Shown in pieces: positions 1-7,609 of a DNA stretch of 27,703 nt. Numbering within the stretch: position 1 is the first letter of the stretch; each line of letters starts with the position of its first letter. The notes under the pieces are model-generated. The model saw nothing but the letters and a program-made list of their open reading frames with translations. It had not been told where the DNA came from and ran no database searches. Source of the stretch: an uncultured Pseudoflavonifractor sp. (GTDB lineage Bacteria; Bacillota; Clostridia; Oscillospirales; Oscillospiraceae). The translations under genes and the position numbers were made by a program. The stretch is from the NCBI GenBank assembly GCA_947383685.1, contig CANDEE010000021.1, forward strand, positions 1 to 27,703, given 5' to 3'.

Positions 1-552
1 CTGGGTGGCGGTGACGGAGTGCACGGTGGTCATCAGGCCGTCCTTGATGCCGAAGGCATCGTTGAGCACCTTGGCAATGGGGGCCAGGCAGTTGGTGGTG
101 CAGGAGGCGTTGGACACGAAGGTCATGTCGGGGGTGTACTTATCCAGGTTGACGCCGCACACGAACATGGGGGTGTCGTCCTTGGAAGGAGCGGACATGA
201 CGACCTTCTTGGCGCCGGCCTTGATGTGAGCCTCGGCCTTCTCCTTGGTCAGGAACAGGCCTGTGGACTCCACCACGTACTCAGCGCCCAGCTTGCCCCA
301 GGGAATGTTGGCCGGATCACGCTCGGCAAAGATGGGGATCTGCTTGCCGTTGACCACGATGGCGTTCTCGGTAGAGGAGACCTCGCCCTCAAACCTGCCA
401 TGCATGGTGTCGTACTTCAGCATATAGGCAAGGTAATCGGCGGGACACAGGTCGTTGATACCCACGATCTCAATGTCGGGGTGGTTGACGGTGGCCCGGA
501 AAACCATGCGGCCGATACGGCCAAAACCATTGATGCCAACTTTGATGCTCAT
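1..552 (-). CDS. gap: Glyceraldehyde-3-phosphate dehydrogenase, 5' part (C-terminus outside window)
   Basis: Glycolytic enzyme that oxidises and phosphorylates glyceraldehyde 3-phosphate to 1,3-bisphosphoglycerate with NAD in the cytoplasm. The visible 184 codons begin MSIKVGINGFGRIGR, the N-terminal Rossmann nucleotide-binding motif, and reach SNASCTTNCLAP, which contains the catalytic cysteine and the following CTTN signature. The frame is open to base 1, so the gene continues beyond the window. Two ATGs lie in frame (558 and 552). The AGGAG just upstream is only 2 nt from the first but 8 nt from the second, so 552 is chosen. It is divergent from the kinase-like gene at 814, with its own promoter at about 617-645. 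Nothing odd is seen. Identification is secure. Confidence 0.97.
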   Translation of the reverse strand, partial: MSIKVGINGFGRIGRMVFRATVNHPDIEIVGINDLCPADYLAYMLKYDTMHGRFEGEVSSTENAIVVNGKQIPIFAERDPANIPWGKLGAEYVVESTGLFLTKEKAEAHIKAGAKKVVMSAPSKDDTPMFVCGVNLDKYTPDMTFVSNASCTTNCLAPIAKVLNDAFGIKDGLMTTVHSVTATQ

Positions 553-616
553 GTTCATTACTCCTTTTGTGATTCATTTAACATTGTGAGATAAATAACG
601 AACTTAACCGCATATG

Positions 617-645
617 ATTATAACCTATCTTGACCCAATTTGGAA
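617..645 (-). promoter_or_regulatory. Putative sigma-A promoter of gap
   Basis: On the minus strand a perfect TATAAT lies at 622-617, preceded after 17 nt by a poor -35 (TTCCAA). It faces gap, leaving a leader of about 55 nt. The -10 is strong and the -35 weak. Confidence 0.45.
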
Positions 646-738
646 GGGAAATTTTGCCGAAAGGGGAAAAATTTTTCACGAATTTTTGGCGCAAAATTGC
701 ACAGATTTGACAAGAGGGGAAAATTTTTGGCAAAATGA

Positions 739-767
739 TTGTTGTAGCCCATCTATTTTGATATACT
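739..767 (+). promoter_or_regulatory. Promoter of the kinase-like gene at 814
   Basis: TTGTTG (739-744), a 17-nt spacer and TATACT (762-767) form a good sigma-A promoter about 40 nt before the ribosome binding site of the gene at 814. The flanking region is AT-rich, unlike the genes on both sides. Confidence 0.6.
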
Positions 768-813
768 GCAACCAAAGTGGTCCGCATAAGATAGAGAAAT
801 GGAGGACACCTGT

Positions 814-1614
814 ATGGAGGAGAAGCTGCTGACAGAAAAGCTGGTGACAGAGATACGGGACCGGGTAAGCGACGGGATGGCGGCGGTGGATTTGCTGGGG
901 ACTTTGGTGCGGGAAAAGGGGAGCCGGAAGGACCAGGCCTATTTGGAGGCAATCAGCAAGAGCTTTCACCGTCTGCTGCGGCTGATCCGCCATGTGGAGG
1001 CTTACGGTACGCAGGCCATCGACGGGGATAAAACCCTGGACCTGGCGGGACTGTATCGGAAGCTGGGCCGGGACGGAGAGGATATGGCAAAGCTGCTGGG
1101 ACTGAACTTTTCCTATACACAGCCCTCAGACTCCAGCGTGATCTCCTGCGGGGACGATTATCTGCTGGAAATGGCGATTTTGAACCTGATGGCAAACGCC
1201 TTTGAGGCGGCGGGACCGTCGGGCAGGGTGACGATGGGGGGCAGACTGGAGGGAAACCGCTGGATCGTGACGTTGGAGGACAACGGACCTGGACTTCCCA
1301 GGCCGGACGAGAATGAGGATCCCTATCTTAAGACGCACAGCGGAGTGGGTTTGGGGCTGGATACGGCCCACAGGATAGCGGAACTCCATGAGGGCGTTGT
1401 GATGCTGAACGCCCCTGCGGAGGGTGGGGTGCAGGCGGTTCTGTCCATCCCCGTAAAGAAGCCAAGGACCCTTGATGGGGACGAGGGGACCGACGTCAAT
1501 GACGTCAAGGAGGCCGCCGCGGTGAATTATATGGTACGGGAAGGGGGATTCGCTCCTACGCTGCTGGAATTTTCCCACTTGCTGTCGAAGGAGAATTTTT
1601 TCCCGGAGGATTGA
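814..1614 (+). CDS. Soluble histidine-kinase-like ATPase (HATPase_c), no membrane segment
   Basis: Protein of 266 aa with the Bergerat-type ATP-binding fold of sensor kinases: N-box AILNLMANAFEAA at residues 121-133, G1 box DNGPG at 156-160 and G2 box GVGLGLD at 177-183. The N-terminal 100 residues are helical and could be a minimal dimerisation domain. His52 and His60 (in FHRLLRLIRH) are the only obvious phospho-acceptor candidates, and no canonical HisKA motif (H-E-x-x-x-P) is seen. There is no signal peptide or transmembrane stretch. An in-frame ATG at 799 exists, but GGAGG at 801-805 is 8 nt before the ATG at 814, which decides the start. It is monocistronic with its own promoter and a strong terminator, and no response regulator is adjacent. 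It may be an orphan kinase feeding a distant regulator, or an anti-sigma-like ATPase. The fold is sure; the role is unknown. Confidence 0.75.
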   Translation: MEEKLLTEKLVTEIRDRVSDGMAAVDLLGTLVREKGSRKDQAYLEAISKSFHRLLRLIRHVEAYGTQAIDGDKTLDLAGLYRKLGRDGEDMAKLLGLNFSYTQPSDSSVISCGDDYLLEMAILNLMANAFEAAGPSGRVTMGGRLEGNRWIVTLEDNGPGLPRPDENEDPYLKTHSGVGLGLDTAHRIAELHEGVVMLNAPAEGGVQAVLSIPVKKPRTLDGDEGTDVNDVKEAAAVNYMVREGGFAPTLLEFSHLLSKENFFPED

Positions 1615-1615
1615 G

Positions 1616-1650
1616 GGAAATGGGCGGTTCCAGCCGCCCATTTCCTTTTA
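1616..1650 (+). terminator. Intrinsic terminator after the kinase-like gene
   Basis: A perfect 12-bp stem (1616-1627 with 1634-1645) and 6-nt loop, followed by TTTTA. It begins 2 nt after the stop codon. Confidence 0.85.
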
Positions 1651-1685
1651 GTAGGGGATAAAGGCCATATTTTTTCTTCTCCCCG

Positions 1686-1714
1686 TTGACGTTGGGAGGA
1701 TTTCATGCGATAAT
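1686..1714 (+). promoter_or_regulatory. Promoter of the CDF transporter gene
   Basis: TTGACG (1686-1691), a 17-nt spacer and GATAAT (1709-1714), about 32 nt upstream of the ribosome binding site of the gene at 1762. Confidence 0.65.
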
Positions 1715-1761
1715 GTGATGATATATCTTACAATTATTTTCTGCATAAGGAGAGAAGCCCT

Positions 1762-2931
1762 TTGACCCAATTTTTGCTCCGGCACTTTGTTCGGGAATAT
1801 GAGAATACCCAGGACCCGGCGGTCCGGGAGCGCTACGGCATCCTGTCCGGAATGGTGGGAATCGGACTGAACCTGTGTCTGGCCCTTGGAAAATTCCTGG
1901 CGGGCCTTGCCTCCGGGGCGGTGTCGGTGACGGCTGACGCCTTCAATAACCTTTCTGACGCGGCCTCCTCGGTGGTGACCCTGGTGGGATTCCGTCTGGC
2001 GGGGCAGAAGGCTGATGAGGACCACCCCTACGGGCACGGGAGAATGGAATATCTGGCGGGCCTTGCCGTGTCGGTGGCCATTTTGCTGGTAGGGGTAGAG
2101 CTGGCGAAGGGGGCCTTTGAAAAAATTCTACATCCGGAAACGGTCCGCTTTTCCTGGCTGTCGGTGGGAATCCTCTGTGCCTCCATCGCGGTGAAGCTGT
2201 GGATGTACAGATTTAACTTGGACTTGAGCCGGCGCATCTCGTCGGCGGCTATGGCGGCTACCGCGGCGGATTCCCTCTCCGACTGCGCCGCCACCGCCGC
2301 TGTGCTGTTGGGCCTGCTGGTGAGCCGCTTTGCCCAGGTGTCCATTGACGGCTGGGTGGGGATTCTGGTGGCGGCCTTTGTCCTCCGGGCAGGCTGGGAA
2401 TCAGCGAAAGACACCATTGACCCCCTGCTGGGAAAGGCACCCGACCCGGCGCTGGTGGAGGGCATCCGGCAGACGGTGCTGGCTTACCCGGAAATAGGGG
2501 GAATCCACGACCTGATGGTCCACGACTACGGGCCGGGGCATATCATGGCCTCTCTCCACGCGGAGGTGTCCATTGACGCCGACATGGCCCAGACCCATGA
2601 CGTCATTGATAATGTGGAACGGGAGCTGGCGGACAAATACCATATCGCCGCCACCATCCATATGGACCCCATTGTCACCAGTGACAGGCACATTGCCGCT
2701 CTGCGGGAGGAGATGCTGGACCTGGCCCGGCAAATTGCCCCCGGTATGAGCATCCATGATTTCCGTATGACCGAGGGCCCCAGCCACACCAACCTGATTT
2801 TTGACGTGGTGGTCCCCCGAAACTGTACCCTCTCCGACGAGGAGGTGCGCCAGACATTCTCCCGGCTGGCGCAGGAGAAAAATCCCCGGTATTTTACAGT
2901 GGTCCAGGTGGACCACTGCTATACAGAGTAA
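1762..2931 (+). CDS. Cation diffusion facilitator transporter, probable Mn(II) exporter
   Basis: Inner-membrane metal/proton antiporter of 389 aa. The N-terminal half holds the CDF transmembrane domain. In TM2 the metal site reads N62-xxx-D66 (within NNLSD), and TM5 has D170-xxx-D174 (within ADSLSD). The N-D-D-D pattern, together with the DHPYGHGR loop at 87-94, is that of the Mn exporters MntE and MneS/MneP, not the His-containing Zn group, so Mn export is favoured. The C-terminal 180 residues form the cytoplasmic dimerisation domain, longer than usual because about 90 residues follow the HMDPIV segment. The start is TTG at 1762, fixed by AAGGAG at 1747-1752 with 9-nt spacing. It has its own promoter. 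CDF membership is certain; the metal is inferred from the motif. Confidence 0.88.
   Translation: MTQFLLRHFVREYENTQDPAVRERYGILSGMVGIGLNLCLALGKFLAGLASGAVSVTADAFNNLSDAASSVVTLVGFRLAGQKADEDHPYGHGRMEYLAGLAVSVAILLVGVELAKGAFEKILHPETVRFSWLSVGILCASIAVKLWMYRFNLDLSRRISSAAMAATAADSLSDCAATAAVLLGLLVSRFAQVSIDGWVGILVAAFVLRAGWESAKDTIDPLLGKAPDPALVEGIRQTVLAYPEIGGIHDLMVHDYGPGHIMASLHAEVSIDADMAQTHDVIDNVERELADKYHIAATIHMDPIVTSDRHIAALREEMLDLARQIAPGMSIHDFRMTEGPSHTNLIFDVVVPRNCTLSDEEVRQTFSRLAQEKNPRYFTVVQVDHCYTE
2897..2918 (+). repeat. Perfect 9-bp inverted repeat in the 3' end of the CDF gene
   Basis: CAGTGGTCC, loop AGGT, GGACCACTG. It lies within the last codons of the transporter and is not followed by a T-run, so it is not a standard terminator. 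It might act as a weak terminator or RNA end-protecting hairpin. Confidence 0.5.
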
Positions 2932-2933
2932 AA

Positions 2934-2976
2934 TTCACAGTTCATTCACCGAAATGGGAAGAAAATCTGCTATAAA
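2934..2976 (+). promoter_or_regulatory. Promoter of the two-component operon with OmpR-type direct repeats
   Basis: An extended -10 (TG, one base, TATAAA at 2971-2976) lacks a good -35. In the place of the -35 are two direct hexamers, TTCACA (2934-2939) and TTCACC (2945-2950), 11 bp apart. That is the spacing bound by tandem OmpR/PhoB-family dimers. Positive autoregulation by the downstream response regulator is inferred. Confidence 0.5.
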
Positions 2977-3007
2977 GTAGGAAAATACCAAAGAAGGAGG
3001 AATCTCC

Positions 3008-3703
3008 ATGGCACAAAAAATTCTGATTGTGGAGGATGAGGCCAACATCGCCCAGCTCCTCCATCTTTATCTGGAAAAGGAGGGCTATGAAACCCAAATC
3101 GCCTCTGACGGCGGCAAGGCGGTGGAACTGTTCCGATCCTATGACCCTGACCTGGTGCTGCTGGACATTATGCTGCCTGTGATGGACGGCTGGTCGGTGC
3201 TGAAGAAAATCCGTGCCGAGAGCAAGACCCCCGTCATTATGCTCACCGCCAAGGGGGAGACGGACGACCGCATCACGGGATTGGAGCAGGGAGCGGACGA
3301 CTACATCGTCAAGCCCTTTGAGACCAAGGAGGTCCTGGCCCGTATCCGGGCGGTGCTCCGGCGGACCGTGGGGGAGGAGGAGAGCGGCGGTAGCCGCAGC
3401 CGGCTTACCTTTGACAAGCTGGTCATTGATTTGGACGCTTATGAGCTGACGGTGGACGGCAAGCGGATCGACACTCCTCCTAAGGAGTTGGAGCTTCTGC
3501 ACCACCTGGCTTCCGCCCCCAACCGGGTTTTTACCCGGAACCAGCTTTTGGACGAGGTGTGGGGGTTTGACTACTTCGGAGATTCCCGAACGGTGGACGT
3601 ACATATCAAACGTCTGCGGGAAAAGCTGGAGGGCGTCAGCGACAAGTGGAGCCTCAAGACTGTGTGGGGCGTGGGCTATAAGTTTGAGGTGACCGGGTCT
3701 TGA
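3008..3703 (+). CDS. OmpR/PhoB-family response regulator
   Basis: Protein of 231 aa: receiver domain (1-120) with acidic pocket E9-D10-E11, phospho-acceptor D53 (in LVLLDIMLP) and the conserved IVKPFE lysine near residue 102, followed by a winged-helix DNA-binding domain (about 130-229) ending VWGVGYKFE, typical of the OmpR class. The start ATG has AAGGAGG 7 nt upstream. Its stop overlaps the TTG start of the sensor kinase by 4 nt, so the two are translationally coupled. The direct repeats over its own promoter suggest autoregulation. The signal sensed cannot be read from the sequence, but the htrA-like gene downstream points to envelope stress. Confidence 0.95.
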   Translation: MAQKILIVEDEANIAQLLHLYLEKEGYETQIASDGGKAVELFRSYDPDLVLLDIMLPVMDGWSVLKKIRAESKTPVIMLTAKGETDDRITGLEQGADDYIVKPFETKEVLARIRAVLRRTVGEEESGGSRSRLTFDKLVIDLDAYELTVDGKRIDTPPKELELLHHLASAPNRVFTRNQLLDEVWGFDYFGDSRTVDVHIKRLREKLEGVSDKWSLKTVWGVGYKFEVTGS

Positions 3704-5142
3704 AATCCCTTTACCGGCGGCAATTTGCCATCATGGCAGCAGTGATCCTGGCGGCCTTTCTGTTGCTGGGCGGCGCCTTTGCCGCCCTTAGCTACCAGTA
3801 TATCATCCAGGATAAGCAGGAGGCCATGGAGCGCAACGCCAGCTATGTTGCGGGTTTCACCGGCTCCTACCTGTCCAATGGGATCGGCTCCAGCATCCAG
3901 GATTCGGGCTATCAGCTCTATATCGCGTCCCTGGCCAATATCTCCGGCTCTACCGTGATTCTGGCGGAAAACGATGGGGAGATTGTCTACGCCTCCTCGG
4001 GAGCAGGGGCGGGAAGCCTTTTGAGCGGCGTTGTGCCCGCCGACTGTATGGAGGCTATCAGCGTCCAAGGGGGATATTCCGGGCGGAACAGTTTGGGAGG
4101 ACTCCTGAACGACAACAGCTTTGTCACAGGGGTGCCTATCCTGCAAAGCTCCTTTATCACGGGCCTCACCTACCAGCGGGGGGTGGTGCTGGTGGTCAGC
4201 GATACCTCCACCCTTACAGCGATGTGGCAGGACCTGGCGGCCATTTTCCTGCTGTCGGCGGCGGTGGTGCTGCTGCTGGCCTCCGGCATCAGTTCGGTGA
4301 CCTCCATGCGGCAGACCAAGCCCCTGAAGGATATGGCGGAGGCGGTGCGCCGCTTCGGCCAGGGAGAATTCGGAGTCCGGGTCGAGGGCTGCGAGGGCCG
4401 GAAGGACGAGGTGGGAGAGCTGGCGGAGGCTTTTAACGCCATGGCCGATTCCCTGGCTAAGAGCGAGGCCCAGAGAAGTGAATTCATCGCCAACGTTTCC
4501 CATGAGTTAAAAACCCCCATGACTACCATCGCCGGGTTTGCCGACGGGATTTTGGACGGTACCATCTCCCGGGAGAAGGAGGGGGAGGCTCTGAGCACCA
4601 TTTCCTCGGAAACCAGAAGGCTCTCCCGCTTGGTGCGGCGGATGCTGGACCTCTCACGGCTCCAGTCGGCGGAGAATGTTACCGCTCAGGAGCGGTTCGA
4701 TGTGTCTGAGCTGCTCCTGCGGGTACTGGTGAGCCTGGAGGGAAAAATCACAGGCCGGGGGCTGGACGTGGAAACCAGCCTTCCTGATGGCTCTGTTATG
4801 GTCTGGGGCGACCCGGACGCCATTACCCAGGTCTGCTATAATTTGCTGGATAACGCCATCAAGTTTGCCGCACCCGAAAGCGTTCTGGGTCTGGGGATCC
4901 AGGTGAAGGGGGAGAAGGCCTATATCTCGGTCCGCAACCTGGGGGAGACCATCCCACCAGAGGAGCTGAGTCAGATTTTTGACCGCTTCCATAAAACGGA
5001 CCGTTCCCGCAGCGAGGACCGGGAAGGCGTGGGTCTGGGGCTTTATATCGTTAAGACCATTATCAACAACCACCGGGAGACCATCCAAGTGACCAGCGAG
5101 GACGGAGTAACCACGTTTACCTTCACCCTGACCATTGCCTGA
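3700..5142 (+). CDS. Membrane sensor histidine kinase
   Basis: Protein of 480 aa that pairs with the preceding regulator. The order is: TM1 (about 9-31), an extracytoplasmic sensor region of about 145 residues, TM2 (about 177-197), HAMP linker (to about 250), HisKA with FIANVSHELKTPM where H268 is the phospho-acceptor, then the ATPase domain with NLLDNAIKF and GVGLGLYIV. The architecture and HAMP-HisKA junction resemble PhoR/ResE-type kinases. The start is TTG at 3700, overlapping the regulator stop (TTGA), with no other start giving TM1 intact. The sensor region has no domain I recognise. The pair is followed after 91 nt by an HtrA-type protease, a common target or partner of envelope-stress kinases. 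Confidence 0.94.
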   Translation: MKSLYRRQFAIMAAVILAAFLLLGGAFAALSYQYIIQDKQEAMERNASYVAGFTGSYLSNGIGSSIQDSGYQLYIASLANISGSTVILAENDGEIVYASSGAGAGSLLSGVVPADCMEAISVQGGYSGRNSLGGLLNDNSFVTGVPILQSSFITGLTYQRGVVLVVSDTSTLTAMWQDLAAIFLLSAAVVLLLASGISSVTSMRQTKPLKDMAEAVRRFGQGEFGVRVEGCEGRKDEVGELAEAFNAMADSLAKSEAQRSEFIANVSHELKTPMTTIAGFADGILDGTISREKEGEALSTISSETRRLSRLVRRMLDLSRLQSAENVTAQERFDVSELLLRVLVSLEGKITGRGLDVETSLPDGSVMVWGDPDAITQVCYNLLDNAIKFAAPESVLGLGIQVKGEKAYISVRNLGETIPPEELSQIFDRFHKTDRSRSEDREGVGLGLYIVKTIINNHRETIQVTSEDGVTTFTFTLTIA

Positions 5143-5233
5143 GTTGGCAAACATCGTCAGTACTTTCATAATTCCGCTTTACGTGAAATATGGATTCAAT
5201 AATTATAGAGTAAAAAGAGAGAGGAGGGCCGCC

Positions 5234-6628
5234 ATGCGTAACAGTATCTACGACTACGACGGATGGAAACGGGATTCCGGCATGGTGCCCCAGGAATGGA
5301 AGCCGGGGGAGGCTCCAGCCCCGTATGGAGAGGTGCCGGGGAGCCAGTCTGCGCCGCCGGAGGGACCCTCGCGCCGGACTCCAAATTTGTGGAAGGGGAA
5401 AAGGGGAAAAAAGGCTCCCGGAACGCCCAAAAGGCGGCCCAGGGAGGAGAATGGCACGGGGGGCTTTTGCCTGGTACTGGCCCTGATTCTGATCCTGACT
5501 GGGGTAGCGGTATACTTCCAAGGGGGTATTATGCCGGGGGACTCCCCTGTGGAGCGGTTCTGGGAGCAATTTCCAGGTTGGGATCGATACTATGAGTATG
5601 CCGAGGAGACCGACTGGATGGAGGACTTGGAAAAGACCTCCATCCCACACGCTTCCCTGGGTGACGCCACGCTGACCCTGACGCCCAACGAAGGGGAGGT
5701 CCTTACCCCCCAGGAGGTCTATGCCAAAGTAAGCCCCGCTGTGGTAGGTATCCGGGCTGTGGTAGACGGGGGAATGTATCTGGGTACAGGAGTGGTCATG
5801 ACCGCCGATGGCTATATCATCACCAATGCCCATGTGATTTCCGGCGCTCAGAAGGCCAGCGTGGTCTTTTCAGATAATTCCAGGGTAGAGGCCCTTCTGG
5901 TGGGCTATGACGGGGAGACTGACCTGGCGGTATTAAAGGTAAATAGGAAGGACCTGACCCCCGCCGTATTTGGGGATTCGACTCAGCTTCAGGTGGGCGA
6001 TCCGGCCTATGCCATCGGCAATCCCTTGGGAGAGGAGCTGCGGGGAACCATGACCAATGGTATTATCTCCGCCATCGACCGGACGGTGGACATGGACGGA
6101 CAGAGCATGACCCTGCTCCAGACCAACGCCGCCCTTAATTCTGGCAACTCCGGGGGCGCTCTCATCAACGCTGCCGGGCAGGTGGTAGGCATCACCAACA
6201 TGAAGATGATGTCGGACTGGGAAACCATCGAAGGTCTGGGGTTCGCCGTGCCTACCGCCCAGGCCAAGGTGGTGGTGGACCAAATCATTTCCCTGGGTTT
6301 CTATACCGGGCGGCCCGCCCTGGGGATCACCGTAGTTGACCACTATGACGCCGACGGGAACCCCGATGGGGCGGAGGTGCGCAGTGTAAAAAAGCTCTCT
6401 GACAGCAGCGGAAAGCTCTTTGCCGGAGACGTGATCGTGAGTGCCCAGGGAGTGCCTGTCACCTGTACCGATGACCTGCTGCGGATCAAGGATTGGCTCA
6501 TTGTAGGCGAGGAGCTTCACCTTCAGGTTCGGGCCGGGGAGGAGACGCTGGAAATCTCCATTACACTCCAGCGAAGCAGCGACCTGTCGGACAGCCCGGA
6601 GCTGAAAACCAGGCGGGAAGCGTCATAA
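5234..6628 (+). CDS. Membrane-anchored HtrA/DegP-type serine protease with PDZ domain
   Basis: Protein of 464 aa of the S1C family, which degrades or refolds damaged exported proteins at the membrane surface. A proline- and charge-rich cytoplasmic N-terminus of about 75 residues is followed by one TM (about 76-97), a linker, the trypsin-like domain with the triad H200 (TNAHV), D230 (ETDLAVL) and S306 (GNSGGAL), and a C-terminal PDZ domain (about 350-450). The start at 5234 is chosen because GAGGAGG at 5221-5227 sits 6 nt before it; the frame is open further upstream but without a ribosome site. A location downstream of the two-component genes suggests common control, but the 91-nt gap contains only a weak promoter-like sequence (TTTACG, 16 nt, TAATTA). 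All catalytic residues are present, so an active protease is expected. Confidence 0.94.
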   Translation: MRNSIYDYDGWKRDSGMVPQEWKPGEAPAPYGEVPGSQSAPPEGPSRRTPNLWKGKRGKKAPGTPKRRPREENGTGGFCLVLALILILTGVAVYFQGGIMPGDSPVERFWEQFPGWDRYYEYAEETDWMEDLEKTSIPHASLGDATLTLTPNEGEVLTPQEVYAKVSPAVVGIRAVVDGGMYLGTGVVMTADGYIITNAHVISGAQKASVVFSDNSRVEALLVGYDGETDLAVLKVNRKDLTPAVFGDSTQLQVGDPAYAIGNPLGEELRGTMTNGIISAIDRTVDMDGQSMTLLQTNAALNSGNSGGALINAAGQVVGITNMKMMSDWETIEGLGFAVPTAQAKVVVDQIISLGFYTGRPALGITVVDHYDADGNPDGAEVRSVKKLSDSSGKLFAGDVIVSAQGVPVTCTDDLLRIKDWLIVGEELHLQVRAGEETLEISITLQRSSDLSDSPELKTRREAS

Positions 6629-6639
6629 GGATAAAAAGC

Positions 6640-6663
6640 GGGCGTCCCGGAAACGGGACGCCC
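6640..6663. terminator. Strong hairpin after htrA, T-run only on the minus side
   Basis: A perfect 10-bp stem (6640-6649 with 6654-6663) with a GAAA loop. On the plus strand it is not followed by T residues; on the minus strand it is followed by GCTTTTT. As a plus-strand terminator it is therefore atypical. It may end or stabilise the htrA mRNA. Confidence 0.5.
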
Positions 6664-6836
6664 AAATCGCGATACGGGGAGAATGGAATGAACACGGGTA
6701 TGGGATGCCGTATGGACCAGCTCCCTCACCACAAGAAATTTATACCATAATTTCCAGAAAATGTCAACCACGACCTTTGTCGAATCTTGGCAGATAAAGA
6801 TTCCGTAAAAGAACACAAAAAATACGGAAAAGGGGG
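6664..6836. other. Non-coding gap between htrA and hpf
   Basis: The 304 nt between htrA and hpf (6629-6932) hold the hairpin at 6640-6663, about 170 nt of AT-rich sequence in which I see no gene or recognisable RNA, and then the hpf promoter. Confidence 0.5.
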
Positions 6837-6865
6837 ATGACTTCTTGGACAAAATGTGGTATTAT
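6837..6865 (+). promoter_or_regulatory. Putative promoter of hpf (extended -10)
   Basis: ATGACT (6837-6842) 17 nt before TATTAT (6860-6865), with TGG directly in front of the -10 (extended -10). It leaves a leader of about 60 nt. The -35 is imperfect. Confidence 0.45.
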
Positions 6866-6932
6866 ACAAACAGAGGGGCAGACCTGTTGTCCGTCTAAAG
6901 AAGCCCACGGGGCAAAAGGAGTTGACGGCTGT

Positions 6933-7469
6933 ATGAAGTTTACCTTTACCGACAAGAAGGTCAACCTACCCAAGAAGGTCCATGAGTACGCCGAAAAGAA
7001 AGTGGGGAAGCTGGATCGCTATTTTCCCGCCGAGGCCGAGGCCACGGTGGTGTTCAGCGTAGAGAAGGGGCGCAATAACGCCGAGGTGACCGTCCGGGAC
7101 CGGGGTACCATCTACCGGGTGAGCGAGTCTACAGCGGATATGTTTGCCACCATTGATGCGGCGGTGGCCGATATTGAACGGCAGCTGCGGAAAAATAAGG
7201 CCCGGCTGGAAAAGCGGCTTCGGAAGGGCGCATTTACTCCTATTCAGGAGGAAACCAGCTTTGCCCCCGATGAGCCCGAGGAGGAGTACGACATCATCCG
7301 CACGAAACGCTTTCCCATGAAGCCCATGTCGGCGGAGGAGGCGGTGCTTCAGATGAATCTGCTGGGCCATACCTTCTTTGCCTTTAAGAACGAGGACGAC
7401 GGAGGCGCCTTTGCGGTGGTATACAAGCGGGCGGACGGCGGCTATGGCATCATTGAGGACGACGGCTGA
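6933..7469 (+). CDS. hpf: Ribosome hibernation promoting factor, long form
   Basis: Protein of 178 aa that binds the 30S A/P-site region and dimerises ribosomes into inactive 100S particles in stationary phase. The N-terminal domain (1 to about 95, starting MKFTFTDKKVNLPKKVHEYAEKK) is the S30AE/YfiA fold. A charged linker leads to the C-terminal dimerisation domain (about 122-178, with RTKRFPMKPMSAEEAV), which marks the long form found in Firmicutes. The frame is open upstream to 6837, but AAGGAG at 6916-6921 supports the ATG at 6933 (11-nt spacing) and the protein then begins exactly where the family does. It is monocistronic with a strong terminator. Identification is secure. Confidence 0.96.
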   Translation: MKFTFTDKKVNLPKKVHEYAEKKVGKLDRYFPAEAEATVVFSVEKGRNNAEVTVRDRGTIYRVSESTADMFATIDAAVADIERQLRKNKARLEKRLRKGAFTPIQEETSFAPDEPEEEYDIIRTKRFPMKPMSAEEAVLQMNLLGHTFFAFKNEDDGGAFAVVYKRADGGYGIIEDDG

Positions 7470-7481
7470 GAAACCATAAAA

Positions 7482-7515
7482 ACGGGCCGGGTGACCCCCG
7501 GCCTGTTTTTTCTTC
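7482..7515 (+). terminator. Intrinsic terminator of hpf
   Basis: A 10-bp GC-rich stem (one G-T pair) with loop TGACC followed by TTTTTTCTTC. Confidence 0.88.
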
Positions 7516-7539
7516 TTTTGGGACGGGACAGAGAAACTC

Positions 7540-7568
7540 TTTCCAAATCCTATTTGCTGTGCTATACT
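7540..7568 (+). promoter_or_regulatory. Promoter of the nucleotidyltransferase operon
   Basis: TTTCCA (7540-7545), a 17-nt spacer and TATACT (7563-7568), about 25 nt upstream of the ribosome site of the gene at 7610. Confidence 0.55.
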
Positions 7569-7609
7569 ACATCTCATCCAACCGAAACCAATAAAAAGGG
7601 GACTTATCT

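Noticed and set aside
19..594. Plus-strand frame opposite gap
   Set aside because: It is the complement of a clear GAPDH sequence; the long frame is a by-product of high GC.
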